Assembly: GCA_041905785.1 (NCBI GenBank)
Contig: JAYRKJ010000014.1
Coordinates: 103,384 to 167,383 of the forward strand
DNA length: 64,000 nt
Direction: 5' to 3'
Origin: Roseateles_B sp041905785
Lineage (GTDB): Bacteria > Pseudomonadota > Gammaproteobacteria > Burkholderiales > Burkholderiaceae_C
The notes under the pieces were generated by a model that was not told the DNA's origin, made no database searches, and was given only the letters and a program-made list of their open reading frames with translations. The position numbers and the translations under genes are program-made. The stretch's first letter is position 1; each line of letters starts with the position of its first letter. Of this stretch, positions 9,193 through 17,102 are shown in pieces.

Positions 9193-9558
9193 ATGTCGTC
9201 CTCGCTTTCCCAACGTCAACCGCCGCCCACCCTGGTGGCCTGCCTGTGTGCGGCCTGGTGCCGCCTGTGCGACAGCTACCGCGAGACCTTTGCCCAGCTG
9301 CGCGAGCAGCATCCCGGCGTGCGCTTCATCTGGGTGGACATCGAAGACGACGCCGAGCTGGTGGGCGATCTGGACGTCGAGACCTTCCCCACCCTGGTCG
9401 TGGGTGTGGGCGAGCAGCTGCGCTTTTGCGGCCCGGTGACGCCTCAGCTGAGCACGGCCCAGCGGCTGCTGGAGACCGTGCTGGCCCCCGGGGCGGCAGC
9501 GGCGACGGCCGGTCCGGACGCCCAGGCCCTGCTGTCGCGCCTGCAGCACAGCTGCTGA
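9193..9558 (+). CDS. Thioredoxin-fold protein
   Basis: 121 aa. The active-site motif is WCRLC (C23, C26) at the start of helix 1, followed by FIWVDIEDDAELVGDLDVETFPTLVVG with the cis-proline at about P66. Both redox cysteines are present, but the dipeptide between them is RL rather than the GP of classical thioredoxin, so redox potential and partners probably differ. There is no signal peptide from the chosen ATG at 9193, so it should be cytoplasmic. It lies upstream of the aminopeptidase gene with a 90-nt gap. Confidence 0.82.
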   Translation: MSSSLSQRQPPPTLVACLCAAWCRLCDSYRETFAQLREQHPGVRFIWVDIEDDAELVGDLDVETFPTLVVGVGEQLRFCGPVTPQLSTAQRLLETVLAPGAAAATAGPDAQALLSRLQHSC

Positions 9559-9648
9559 GCGCACGGCCCCATCCTAGTCCGCCGACGCTCGCGGGCCGAG
9601 GCCCGGCGCGGTGACAATCGGGGCCATCAACAGCTTTCACCCGTCCTC

Positions 9649-11025
9649 ATGACCGTCCAACTCAAGAGCGCCCTGTCGCGCGCCACGCCCATCGTCGTGC
9701 TCGACGCGGCCAGCTTCCAGGCCCTGAAGGCCAAGCTTTCCAAACCGACGCAGAACTGGCTGGCCGCCATCGGTTTCATGGCCAAGCCGGACAGCCATGC
9801 CCTGGTGCCGGGCGCGGATGGCAAGATTGAGAAGGTGCTCGCGGGCGTGGCCAGCGCGGCCTCGCCCTATGTCCTGTCGGCCCTGCCCATGGCGCTGCCC
9901 GAAGGCAACTACCAGCTGTCCGACGAGGGGCTGGCGGTCGCACCCGAGCAGGCGGCCCTGTCCTGGGAGCTGGGCAGCTATCACTTCGACGTTTACAAGG
10001 CGCGGCCCCGTGCCAGCGCCACGCTGCTGCTCAAGCCGGGCATTGACGCCGAGCGCGGCCTGGCCACTGCCGCCGCCATCTGCGCCGCCCGCGACCTGAT
10101 CAACACCCCGGCCGAGCACATGGGCCCGGCCGAACTCGCCGCAGCCGTGCAGGTGCTGGCCAAGCAGCATGGCGCCAAGTTCAAGCAGATCGTCGGCGAA
10201 GACCTGCTGAAGAAGGGCTTTCCGGCCGTGCACGCCGTGGGCCGCGCCAGCGTGCGCGCACCGCGCCTGATCGAGCTGAACTGGGGCAAGGCCCGGGATC
10301 CGCTGATCAGCCTGGTGGGCAAGGGCGTCTGCTTCGACACCGGCGGCCTGGACCTCAAGACGGCCGAGGGCATGCGCCAGATGAAGAAGGACATGGGCGG
10401 CGCGGCCAATGCCATCGCCCTGGCCGGCCTGATCATGACCCTCAAGCTGCCGGTGCGCCTGCAGCTGCTGATCCCCGCGGTGGAGAACGCCGTGGCCGGC
10501 AATGCCTACCGGCCGGGTGACATCATCAAGACACGCAAAGGCCTCCAGATCGAGATCGGCAACACCGACGCCGAAGGCCGCGTGATCCTCTCCGATGCCC
10601 TGGCCTATGCCAGCGAAGGCAAGCCCGAGCTGATCATCGACCTGGCGACGCTGACCGGCGCCGCTCGCGTGGCCCTGGGCCCGCAATTGCCGGCACTGTT
10701 CGCCAAGCACATGGACACCGCCCGCGAACTGGTGGACCTGGGCCTGAAGATCGAGGATCCGGTCTGGCACATGCCGCTGTGGGCGCCCTACCTGCAGGGC
10801 ATCCAGTCCAGCCTGGGCGACATCGTCAACACGGGCCCCAACCCCATGGCTGGCGCGATCAACGCCGCCTTGTTCCTGGAGTACTTCGTCGAGCCGCTGC
10901 AGGACTGGCTGCACCTGGACATCTACGGCTCCAACGCCAAGTCCCTGCCCGGTCGGCCGGAGGGCGGCGAGGCCCAGGGCATCCGCACGCTGCTGGCCTA
11001 TCTGGAAGAGCGCTTCGGCGGCTGA
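9649..11025 (+). CDS. M17 leucyl aminopeptidase
   Basis: 458 aa, typical for the M17 family. The family hydrolyses N-terminal residues (often Leu) from peptides using two metal ions and acts as a hexamer. The catalytic C-terminal domain shows GKGVCFDTGGLDLK (about 224-237; metal ligands and catalytic Lys) and the M17 signature NTDAEGR (about 305-311), followed by DLATLTGAARVALG. The N-terminal domain (1-150) is the more variable M17 region. A hairpin with a short T run follows the gene. A candidate -10 (GACAAT) lies about 30 nt upstream of the ATG. Confidence 0.93.
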   Translation: MTVQLKSALSRATPIVVLDAASFQALKAKLSKPTQNWLAAIGFMAKPDSHALVPGADGKIEKVLAGVASAASPYVLSALPMALPEGNYQLSDEGLAVAPEQAALSWELGSYHFDVYKARPRASATLLLKPGIDAERGLATAAAICAARDLINTPAEHMGPAELAAAVQVLAKQHGAKFKQIVGEDLLKKGFPAVHAVGRASVRAPRLIELNWGKARDPLISLVGKGVCFDTGGLDLKTAEGMRQMKKDMGGAANAIALAGLIMTLKLPVRLQLLIPAVENAVAGNAYRPGDIIKTRKGLQIEIGNTDAEGRVILSDALAYASEGKPELIIDLATLTGAARVALGPQLPALFAKHMDTARELVDLGLKIEDPVWHMPLWAPYLQGIQSSLGDIVNTGPNPMAGAINAALFLEYFVEPLQDWLHLDIYGSNAKSLPGRPEGGEAQGIRTLLAYLEERFGG

Positions 11026-11049
11026 GCGAAGGCCCGGCTCGCGCAGCCA

Positions 11050-11071
11050 GGCCCGCTCCGGCGGGCCTTTT
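11050..11071 (+). terminator. Probable terminator after the aminopeptidase gene
   Basis: GGCCCGC / GCGGGCC, a 7-bp stem with loop TCCG, followed by TTTTC. It sits between the aminopeptidase stop and the end of the convergent GMC gene. The T run is only four bases, so efficiency is uncertain. Confidence 0.55.
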
Positions 11072-12723
11072 CATGCCTGCTGCTGCAGCATCCAGCTTGC
11101 GATGCGTTCGGCGATCATCAGCGTAGGCGCATTGGTGTTGCCGCTGGTGATGGTGGGCATCAGGCTGGCGTCGGCCACGCGAAGTCCGGCCACGCCGCGC
11201 ACCCGGCCCTGCGGGTCGGTCACGGCCATCGGGTCCGCGCTGCGGCCCATCTTGCAGGTGCCCACGGGATGGAAGATGGTGGTGGCGATGTCACCGGCCA
11301 GGCGGGCGAGCTCCTCGTCGCTCTCGTAGGCAGGCCCCGGCTTCACCTCGCGCGGCTGGAAGGGCGCCAAGGCCGGCTGCGCCACGATGCGCCGCGTGAG
11401 TCGCAGGCTTTGCGCCGCGATGCGGCGGTCGTCCTCGGTGCTGAGGTAGTTGGGCGCGATGCGGGGCGCCTCGCCGGGGTCGCTGCTGCGTATGCTCACG
11501 CTTCCGCGGCTGCTGGGGTTGAGGTTGCAGACGCTGGCGGTGAAGGCATTGAAGCGGTGCAGGAGCTCGCCGAAGGCCTCCAGGGACAGCGGCTGCACGT
11601 GGTACTCCAGGTCCGGCCAGCGCAGGGTGGGGGACGAGCGCGTGAATGCACCCAGCTGCGAGGGCGCCATGCTCATCGGGCCGCTGCGCGACCACAGGTA
11701 CTGCAGGCCTATGCCCAGCTTGCCCCACCAGCTCGCGGCCTGGGTGTTGAGCGTGCGCGTGCCTTCGACGGCGTAGACGGCGCGGATCTGCAGGTGGTCC
11801 TGCAGGTTCTGGCCGACGCCGGGCAGGTCCTGCTGCACGGCAATGCCCAAGGACTGCAGCAGCGTCGCCGGACCCAAGCCGGAGCATTGCAGGATCTGCG
11901 GCGAGCCGATGGCGCCGGCCGCCAGCACCAGCTCGCCGCCGGGCGCCAGCCGTACCTGCTCCAGACCGTGGGGCGTGAGCACCGTCGCGCCTTCACAGCG
12001 CAGCACGCCCGAGGCCTCGCGACGCAGGCTCAGGCGCTGCACCGCGGCGCCGGTCCACAGCTCGAAATTGGGGCGGCCCAGACAGGTGGGGCGCAGAAAG
12101 GCCTTCGCGGCATTCCAGCGCAGGCCGCCGCGCTGGTTGACCTCGAAATAGGCCACGCCTTCGTTGTTGCCGCCGTTGAAGTCCTCCGTGCGGGGAATGC
12201 CGGCCTGCTCGGCGGCGGAGGCGAAGGCGTCCAGGATGTCCCAGCGCAGGCGCTGCTTCTCCACCCGCCACTCGCCGCGATGGCCGTGCAGGGCGCGGAA
12301 GGCCTCGTCCGCGGCGTCGGCGGCGTCGAGCCGCCAGTGGTCCTCGTGCTGCTTGAACAAAGGCAAGACCTGACCCCAGGACCAGGCATCCTCGCCGGTG
12401 AGGGCCGCCCAGTGCTCATAGTCGCGCGACTGGCCGCGCATGTAGATCATGCCGTTGATGCTGGAGCTGCCGCCCAGCACCTTGCCGCGCGGGTAGCGCA
12501 GCTGGCGCCCGTTGAGCCCGGCCTCGCCTTCGGTCTGGTAGAGCCAGTCGGTGCGCGGATTGCCGATGCAGTACAGGTAGCCGACGGGGATGTGGATCCA
12601 GTGGTAATCGTCCTTCCCGCCCGCCTCCAGCAGCAGCACGCGCTTGCCTGGGTCGGCGCTCAGCCGATTGGCCAGCAGGCAGCCGGCGGTGCCGGCTCCC
12701 ACGATGATGGTGTCGAATTCCAT
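11071..12723 (-). CDS. GMC-family FAD-dependent oxidoreductase (choline dehydrogenase-like)
   Basis: 550 aa from the ATG at 12723. N-terminal FAD-binding Rossmann motif GAGTAGCLLANRLS (about 8-21), GMC signature 1 around YPRGKVLGGSSSINGMIYMRG (about 77-97), the GMC signature 2 region GAIGSPQILQCSGLGP (about 272-287), and the C-terminal active-site block FHPVGTCKMG followed by NTNAPTLMIAERIASW. Family members oxidise alcohols such as choline, glycerol or aliphatic alcohols; the substrate is not readable here. It lies immediately downstream of the nitronate monooxygenase-like gene (20-nt gap), probably in the same transcript. Confidence 0.9.
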   Translation of the reverse strand: MEFDTIIVGAGTAGCLLANRLSADPGKRVLLLEAGGKDDYHWIHIPVGYLYCIGNPRTDWLYQTEGEAGLNGRQLRYPRGKVLGGSSSINGMIYMRGQSRDYEHWAALTGEDAWSWGQVLPLFKQHEDHWRLDAADAADEAFRALHGHRGEWRVEKQRLRWDILDAFASAAEQAGIPRTEDFNGGNNEGVAYFEVNQRGGLRWNAAKAFLRPTCLGRPNFELWTGAAVQRLSLRREASGVLRCEGATVLTPHGLEQVRLAPGGELVLAAGAIGSPQILQCSGLGPATLLQSLGIAVQQDLPGVGQNLQDHLQIRAVYAVEGTRTLNTQAASWWGKLGIGLQYLWSRSGPMSMAPSQLGAFTRSSPTLRWPDLEYHVQPLSLEAFGELLHRFNAFTASVCNLNPSSRGSVSIRSSDPGEAPRIAPNYLSTEDDRRIAAQSLRLTRRIVAQPALAPFQPREVKPGPAYESDEELARLAGDIATTIFHPVGTCKMGRSADPMAVTDPQGRVRGVAGLRVADASLMPTITSGNTNAPTLMIAERIASWMLQQQA

Positions 12724-12743
12724 GGGCTCGCGTTCTCCGGGAT

Positions 12744-13778
12744 TCAAGCCCAACCGGCGGCCAGCTCAAGCACCAACTGGGCCGCGGGCTTGGGGCGGAC
12801 CAGGGGCAGGGCCTGCCCGGCCCAGAGACTCAGGAGATCGGCCCGCCCTTGGGCCGCGGCGGCCTGGCGCATGGGGCGGGTCAAGGCATTGGGGATGGGG
12901 AAATCAGGCAGGGGCGCGTCAGCCATCTCTCGGGTGAAGGCATTGGCCAGGCCGCGGGCCTCGCGGCCGGAGAAGGCGCGGGTGAGTGTCGAGTCGGCAT
13001 CGCGGGCGAGCGTCAGCGCCTCCCGGTAGGCAGGCGACAGGGGGCATTCCTCCGCCAGCAGGAAGGCCGTGCCTACCGCGGCGGCCGCGGCGCCCAGGGC
13101 GCGGGCGGCGGCCATGCCGCGGGCGTCGGCAATGCCGCCCGCGGCGATGACCGGCACATAAAGCGCATCCACCAGCTGCGGAACGAGGGCCAGCGTGCCG
13201 ATCAGCGCGCCTTCGCGCCGGCCGTGGAAGCCGCCGCGGTGGCCGCCGGCCTCGTAGCCTTGCGCGACGACGGCATGCACGCCGCTTTCCTGCAGCTGCA
13301 GGGCCTCGCTGAGCTGCGTGGCCGTGCCCATCACGACATGCCCTTCATCTCGCAGGGCCTGGACCAGGGCCGCCCCGGGATCGCCGAAGGCAAAGCTCAC
13401 GACGGCCGGCCGCAGCTCGCGCACCACGGCCAGCTGCGCCTCGAAGTCTTCCTCGCAGGCGGCCGGCAGCTCGGGCACGGGCAGACCCAGGCTTGCGGCA
13501 TGCGGGGCCAGGCGCTGGCGATAGGCCTCCACCAGCGCGGCGTCGACACGCCAGGCTTGCGGGCAGAACAGATTGATGCCGAAGGGCTTGTCGGTGCGCG
13601 CACGGATTTCGGCCACCACCGCCCGGATGCGCGCCGGGCTCAGGTAGGCGGCTCCCAACTGGCCCAGCCCGCCCGCCTCGCTGACGGCGGCAACCAGCGC
13701 AGCGCTCGCGGCCTCGCCGGCCATGGGCGCCATCAGCACGGGCGTGGGGATGCCCAGTTTCTGCAGCAGGCTCTTCAT
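12744..13778 (-). CDS. Nitronate monooxygenase-like FMN oxidoreductase
   Basis: 344 aa. TIM-barrel FMN enzyme of the 2-nitropropane dioxygenase/nitronate monooxygenase family: PVLMAPMAGEAASAALVAAVSEAGGLG at the N-terminus, GINLFCPQ, the AQGYEAGGHRGGF flavin/active-site block (about 178-190, containing the family His), and PVIAAGGIADARGMAAARALGAAAAAVGTAFL for phosphate binding. It would oxidise alkyl nitronates or act on a related substrate. The ATG at 13778 is preceded by AAGGAG at good spacing. Co-directional with MarC upstream (11-nt gap) and the GMC gene downstream. Confidence 0.85.
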   Translation of the reverse strand: MKSLLQKLGIPTPVLMAPMAGEAASAALVAAVSEAGGLGQLGAAYLSPARIRAVVAEIRARTDKPFGINLFCPQAWRVDAALVEAYRQRLAPHAASLGLPVPELPAACEEDFEAQLAVVRELRPAVVSFAFGDPGAALVQALRDEGHVVMGTATQLSEALQLQESGVHAVVAQGYEAGGHRGGFHGRREGALIGTLALVPQLVDALYVPVIAAGGIADARGMAAARALGAAAAAVGTAFLLAEECPLSPAYREALTLARDADSTLTRAFSGREARGLANAFTREMADAPLPDFPIPNALTRPMRQAAAAQGRADLLSLWAGQALPLVRPKPAAQLVLELAAGWA

Positions 13779-13789
13779 CGCGCGCTCCT

Positions 13790-14431
13790 TCAATTGGCCA
13801 GATGCGAGGCCAGCACAGGGAAGAGCTTGATCAGGCCATCCTGCAGCAGTTCCACCGCCAGCGCGGCCAGGATCAGGCCCATCAGCCGGGTCATGATGTT
13901 GATGCCGGTCTGCCCCAGGACCTTGGCGATGCGGCCGGACGCGGAGAAAACGAGGTAGGTTGCCAGGCCCACCACCACGCCGTAGCCAACCAGGACGCCC
14001 AGCTCCCACCAGTGGCGGGTCTTGTCGGCGTAGATCACCATGGTGGAGATGGTGGCCGGGCCGGTCAGCAGCGGGATGGTGAGCGGCACGACGGCGATGC
14101 TGGCGCCGCTGCTGAGCTTGGCCTGGCCCTCGCTGAGGTCCTCCGGCCGGCTCTCGGCGGGGCGGGCATTGAGCATCTGCAAGGCGCTGATCAGCAGCAG
14201 CACACCGCCGCCCACCTGAAAACTGGCCAGCGAGATGTTGAAGAAGTCCAGCACCTTGAGCCCGGCCAACGCGCTGATGGAAATCACCAGAAAGGCCGTG
14301 ATGGAGCTGACGCGCACCGTGTGGCGGCGCTGCTCGGGGCTGAGGTCCTGGGCGAAGTGGATGAAGAAGGGCACCACGCCGATGGGGTTGACGATGGCCA
14401 GCAGGGCGATCAGGGGCTTGACGATGTCCAT
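13790..14431 (-). CDS. MarC-family integral membrane protein
   Basis: 213 aa from ATG 14431 (MDIVKPLIALLAIVNPIGVVPFF). Six hydrophobic segments and the family motifs NPIGVVPFF (about 14-22) and PLTIPLLTGPATIS (about 116-129) identify a MarC/UPF0056 protein. The molecular function is unresolved; the old link to multiple antibiotic resistance was not supported for Escherichia coli MarC. It overlaps the end of the upstream BtuF-like gene by 22 nt. Confidence 0.88.
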   Translation of the reverse strand: MDIVKPLIALLAIVNPIGVVPFFIHFAQDLSPEQRRHTVRVSSITAFLVISISALAGLKVLDFFNISLASFQVGGGVLLLISALQMLNARPAESRPEDLSEGQAKLSSGASIAVVPLTIPLLTGPATISTMVIYADKTRHWWELGVLVGYGVVVGLATYLVFSASGRIAKVLGQTGINIMTRLMGLILAALAVELLQDGLIKLFPVLASHLAN

Positions 14432-15204
14432 CCACGCGTCTCCATCAGGTAGTGAAGGCCGGCGGCGGCACGCGGGCCGTACCAGCTGAGCAGTTCGCCG
14501 TCGACCAGCCGCACGCGGGCCTGCGGGCACAGCGCCTGGGCGGCGGCAAGGTGGCTGTTGTCGAAGCGGTAAGGCTCGGAACTGAGCAGCACTTCGTCGA
14601 TCGCCTGCAGCCAGGGTTCGTCGCCCTGGATCACCGGATAGCGCGCAGCGCCGGCCTCGCCGCCATGCACATCGGGCCAGCTCTGCCAGCCCACCTCGGC
14701 CAGCATGCGGGCGATGTAGGTGTCGCGCGCCACGCTCATCCAGGGATCCTTCCAGATCAGGTAGAGCACGCGCTGCGGGGGCCAGGTCTTGCCTCGCGCC
14801 GTTCGCAGGGCCTGATCCAGGTGCAGCAGCAGGGCCTGGGCGCGCGCCGTGACGCCGGCTAGATGACCAAAGTGCGCCTGCATCTGGGCGATGAGTGCCG
14901 CGTTGTCCTGCGGCGCCTGCGGATGGGTCACGATGAGTTCGGGCACGAACTCGCGCAGCGCCGCCGCCGTGTCGGCCCGGTTCTCGTCCACATTCACGAT
15001 CACGTGGGTGGGGGCCAGGCGGCGCAGCTTTTCCAGGTTGACGTCCTTGGTGCCGCCCACCTTGGGGATGTCCGCCACCGCCTGGGCCGGGTGAATGCAG
15101 AAGCCGGTGCGGGCCACCAGCCAGGGGCGAAGGCCCAGCGCGATCAGCAGCTCGGTGATCGAGGGCACCAGCGAAGCGATGCGGGGCGCGGCGGTGTCGA
15201 TCAC
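14410..15204 (-). CDS. BtuF-like cobalamin/metal-binding protein without signal peptide
   Basis: 264 aa with a GTG start at 15204 overlapping the previous stop (GTGA). The TroA/BtuF periplasmic-binding fold is shown by RIASLVPSITELLIALGL (about 7-24), ARTGFCIHPAQAVADIPKVGGTKDVNLEKL and the helical-backbone middle. It begins directly with the first beta strand and has no visible signal peptide, so it is either cytoplasmic or translated from a different start. No ABC permease or ATPase is adjacent. The annotation as cobalamin-binding is by family resemblance only. Confidence 0.75.
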   Translation of the reverse strand: MIDTAAPRIASLVPSITELLIALGLRPWLVARTGFCIHPAQAVADIPKVGGTKDVNLEKLRRLAPTHVIVNVDENRADTAAALREFVPELIVTHPQAPQDNAALIAQMQAHFGHLAGVTARAQALLLHLDQALRTARGKTWPPQRVLYLIWKDPWMSVARDTYIARMLAEVGWQSWPDVHGGEAGAARYPVIQGDEPWLQAIDEVLLSSEPYRFDNSHLAAAQALCPQARVRLVDGELLSWYGPRAAAGLHYLMETRGWTSSSP

Positions 15205-16181
15205 AGCTGCGCTTCCTCGGCCGGCGGCTCGGTCAGCGCCAGCCACACGGCACAGCAGCCGCGCAGATAGAACAGCGCCGGCAGCACCAGGGCCAGCGCA
15301 AAAACCACGCCGCCGCCGGTCTGCACGGCCAAGCCGGCGGCGCTGGTGTTGATGGGAGTGCCCGCCGCGCCGAGACTGCGCAGGCCGCGCCCGAAGAGCC
15401 CGGCCATCAGCTGCTGCGGGGGCATCTCGATGCCGGCCGCCCAGGGCACCAGCAAGGCCATGGCCTGCCCGCCGCCGACGACGACCACGCTGATGCAGGC
15501 GCTCACCAGGCCCGAGATCGCGAGCACGCCCACCATCAGCACGGCGGTATCCAGCAGCCGCCAGCGCAGCAGCCCGGCCAGCTTGCGCATGGCTTTGCGA
15601 GGCGCGAGGCCGGCCCAAATCGACGGGCCGGTCAGGGGGCCCACCATCACCAGCAGCGCCAGCAGCATGCCGCCGAACAATGCCACGCCCAAGGGTACCA
15701 GGGCACTGAGCAGCACCGGACCCACCTGGGGCAGCCGCGAGAGGCTCAGCAGGCCCAGCAGCAGGGCGCTCAGCAGGGCTGCCGCGCCCAGCATCGCCGC
15801 CAAGCACAAGAGCACGCGCGGGGCAATACGAAGACTGTCATAGGCGGCATCGCGCAGGTCCCGGACAGTCCGCCCGCGGGCCTGATCCATCAGCAAAAGC
15901 CCGGTGGCGTTGACGCCCAGGAAAACGATGGCAAGAGCGCCCAGGCCCCACAGGGCGCCGCTCCATGCCTGCTCGCGGGCCAGGGCCGCCTCGGCGGCGC
16001 CCAGCATCAGCCCAGCCAGGCAGAAGGAGGCCAGCAAGGCGCGAAAGGCGGCGCCATTGCGTGCGGCGTCCAGGCTGGACAGGAGTCGGGCGAGGGTGTG
16101 GGGGCTGAGGCTGGAAATCACGGCAGGGCCATTGTTCTGCTGCATCTTAGCGAGACCGGCATTTCTCTCTAGGGCTGCCAT
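15201..16181 (-). CDS. Hypothetical polytopic membrane protein
   Basis: 326 aa, not recognised. About six or seven hydrophobic segments (around 47-67, 77-97, 120-145, 155-185, 210-245, 290-310). Translation could start at 16181 or at the internal ATG at 16145 (MQQNNG). The stop overlaps the GTG of the BtuF-like gene, so the two are translationally coupled. No transporter signature seen. Confidence 0.6.
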   Translation of the reverse strand: MAALERNAGLAKMQQNNGPAVISSLSPHTLARLLSSLDAARNGAAFRALLASFCLAGLMLGAAEAALAREQAWSGALWGLGALAIVFLGVNATGLLLMDQARGRTVRDLRDAAYDSLRIAPRVLLCLAAMLGAAALLSALLLGLLSLSRLPQVGPVLLSALVPLGVALFGGMLLALLVMVGPLTGPSIWAGLAPRKAMRKLAGLLRWRLLDTAVLMVGVLAISGLVSACISVVVVGGGQAMALLVPWAAGIEMPPQQLMAGLFGRGLRSLGAAGTPINTSAAGLAVQTGGGVVFALALVLPALFYLRGCCAVWLALTEPPAEEAQL

Positions 16182-16419
16182 GGGATTTGCTCGATTACCC
16201 TAGTCGGGGGCGCCGGAGCATGTCGAAATGCGCCCAACCAAGGGTTTGTACTGGTTTTCATGCGGCGCCTAAAAACAACAGTCCGCAGAGGGTGCTTTGC
16301 GCCGCCAGAAAAGCTCCGCCCATAATCGGCAACCTGTGTCTGGATGCAGCGCCTTCGGTTGAATGGTTCACGATGGGTTGAAGCTCCACATGGTTATTTG
16401 GTATTGAAAGGGCTTCCCC

Positions 16420-16878
16420 ATGGGAAACAAGCTTTATGTAGGCAATCTGGCCTATAGCGTCCGCGACGAATCGCTGCAAGAAGCGTTCTCGCAATTTGGT
16501 ACGGTGACCTCCGCCAAGGTCATGATGGACCGCGAGACCGGTCGCTCCAAGGGCTTCGGCTTTGTGGAGATGGGTTCGGACGCCGAAGCGCAAGCCGCCA
16601 TCAATGGCATGAACGGTGCTGCTCTGGAAGGCCGCGCCATCGTCGTGAACGAAGCCCGTCCCCGTGAAGAGCGTCCGGGCGGCTTCGGTGGCGGCGGTGG
16701 TGGCCGCGGTGGCTTCGGCGGCGGTCGCTCCGGCGGCGGCGGCTTCGGCGGCGGCGGTGGCGGCGGTTACGGCGGTGGCCGTTCCGGCGGCGGCGGCTAC
16801 GGTGGCGGCGGCGGCGGTTACGGCGGTGGCCGTTCCGGCGGCGGCGGCTACGGCGGCGGCCGTTCGGGCGGCTACTGA
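16420..16878 (+). CDS. Glycine-rich RRM RNA-binding protein
   Basis: 152 aa. One N-terminal RNA recognition motif (about 3-80) with RNP2 LYVGNL (5-10) and RNP1 KGFGFVEM (44-51), followed by a C-terminal tail of repeated GGGGYGGGRSG units. This is the cyanobacterial/proteobacterial Rbp type, often cold-inducible and thought to act as an RNA chaperone. It is preceded by a roughly 240-base region without a gene and by AAAGGG at ribosome-site distance, and is followed by a strong terminator. It is therefore probably monocistronic with a long leader. Confidence 0.92.
   Translation: MGNKLYVGNLAYSVRDESLQEAFSQFGTVTSAKVMMDRETGRSKGFGFVEMGSDAEAQAAINGMNGAALEGRAIVVNEARPREERPGGFGGGGGGRGGFGGGRSGGGGFGGGGGGGYGGGRSGGGGYGGGGGGYGGGRSGGGGYGGGRSGGY
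16690..16875 (+). repeat. Tandem Gly/Tyr/Arg/Ser-codon repeats in the RRM gene tail
   Basis: Imperfect DNA repeats encoding GGGRSGGGGYGG-type units, present about four times at 24-36 nt spacing. Such tails change length readily by slippage. They are a coding feature and not a CRISPR array. Confidence 0.7.
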
Positions 16879-16919
16879 TGCGCCTGGGGCTGGACCGGGT
16901 TCAGCCCCTGCAATAAAGA

Positions 16920-16948
16920 AAGCACCCTCGTCGAGGGTGCTTTTTTCT
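16920..16948 (+). terminator. Rho-independent terminator of the RRM gene
   Basis: AGCACCCTCG followed at once by TCGAGGGTGCT, then TTTTTTCTT. The 10-bp stem and T run are strong; the A-run on the left side could also serve the opposite strand. Confidence 0.85.
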
Positions 16949-17102
16949 TGCCCGGTCCCGCCCGCCGCAGCGGCTTCAGACCCATGGGCCGGACTTCGCG
17001 ACCGGCTTCGCTGGACGCTTTCGCTTGCGCGATGAGCCTGGCAATGGACTTGCGCGGGCGCCGGCCCCGCAGCCCCGACCGGGGTGCGAGGCCGGGGTGC
17101 TC

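Noticed and set aside
16690..16875. CRISPR-like short repeats
   Set aside because: The repeats are coding (Gly-rich tail of the RRM protein), imperfect, without spacers.
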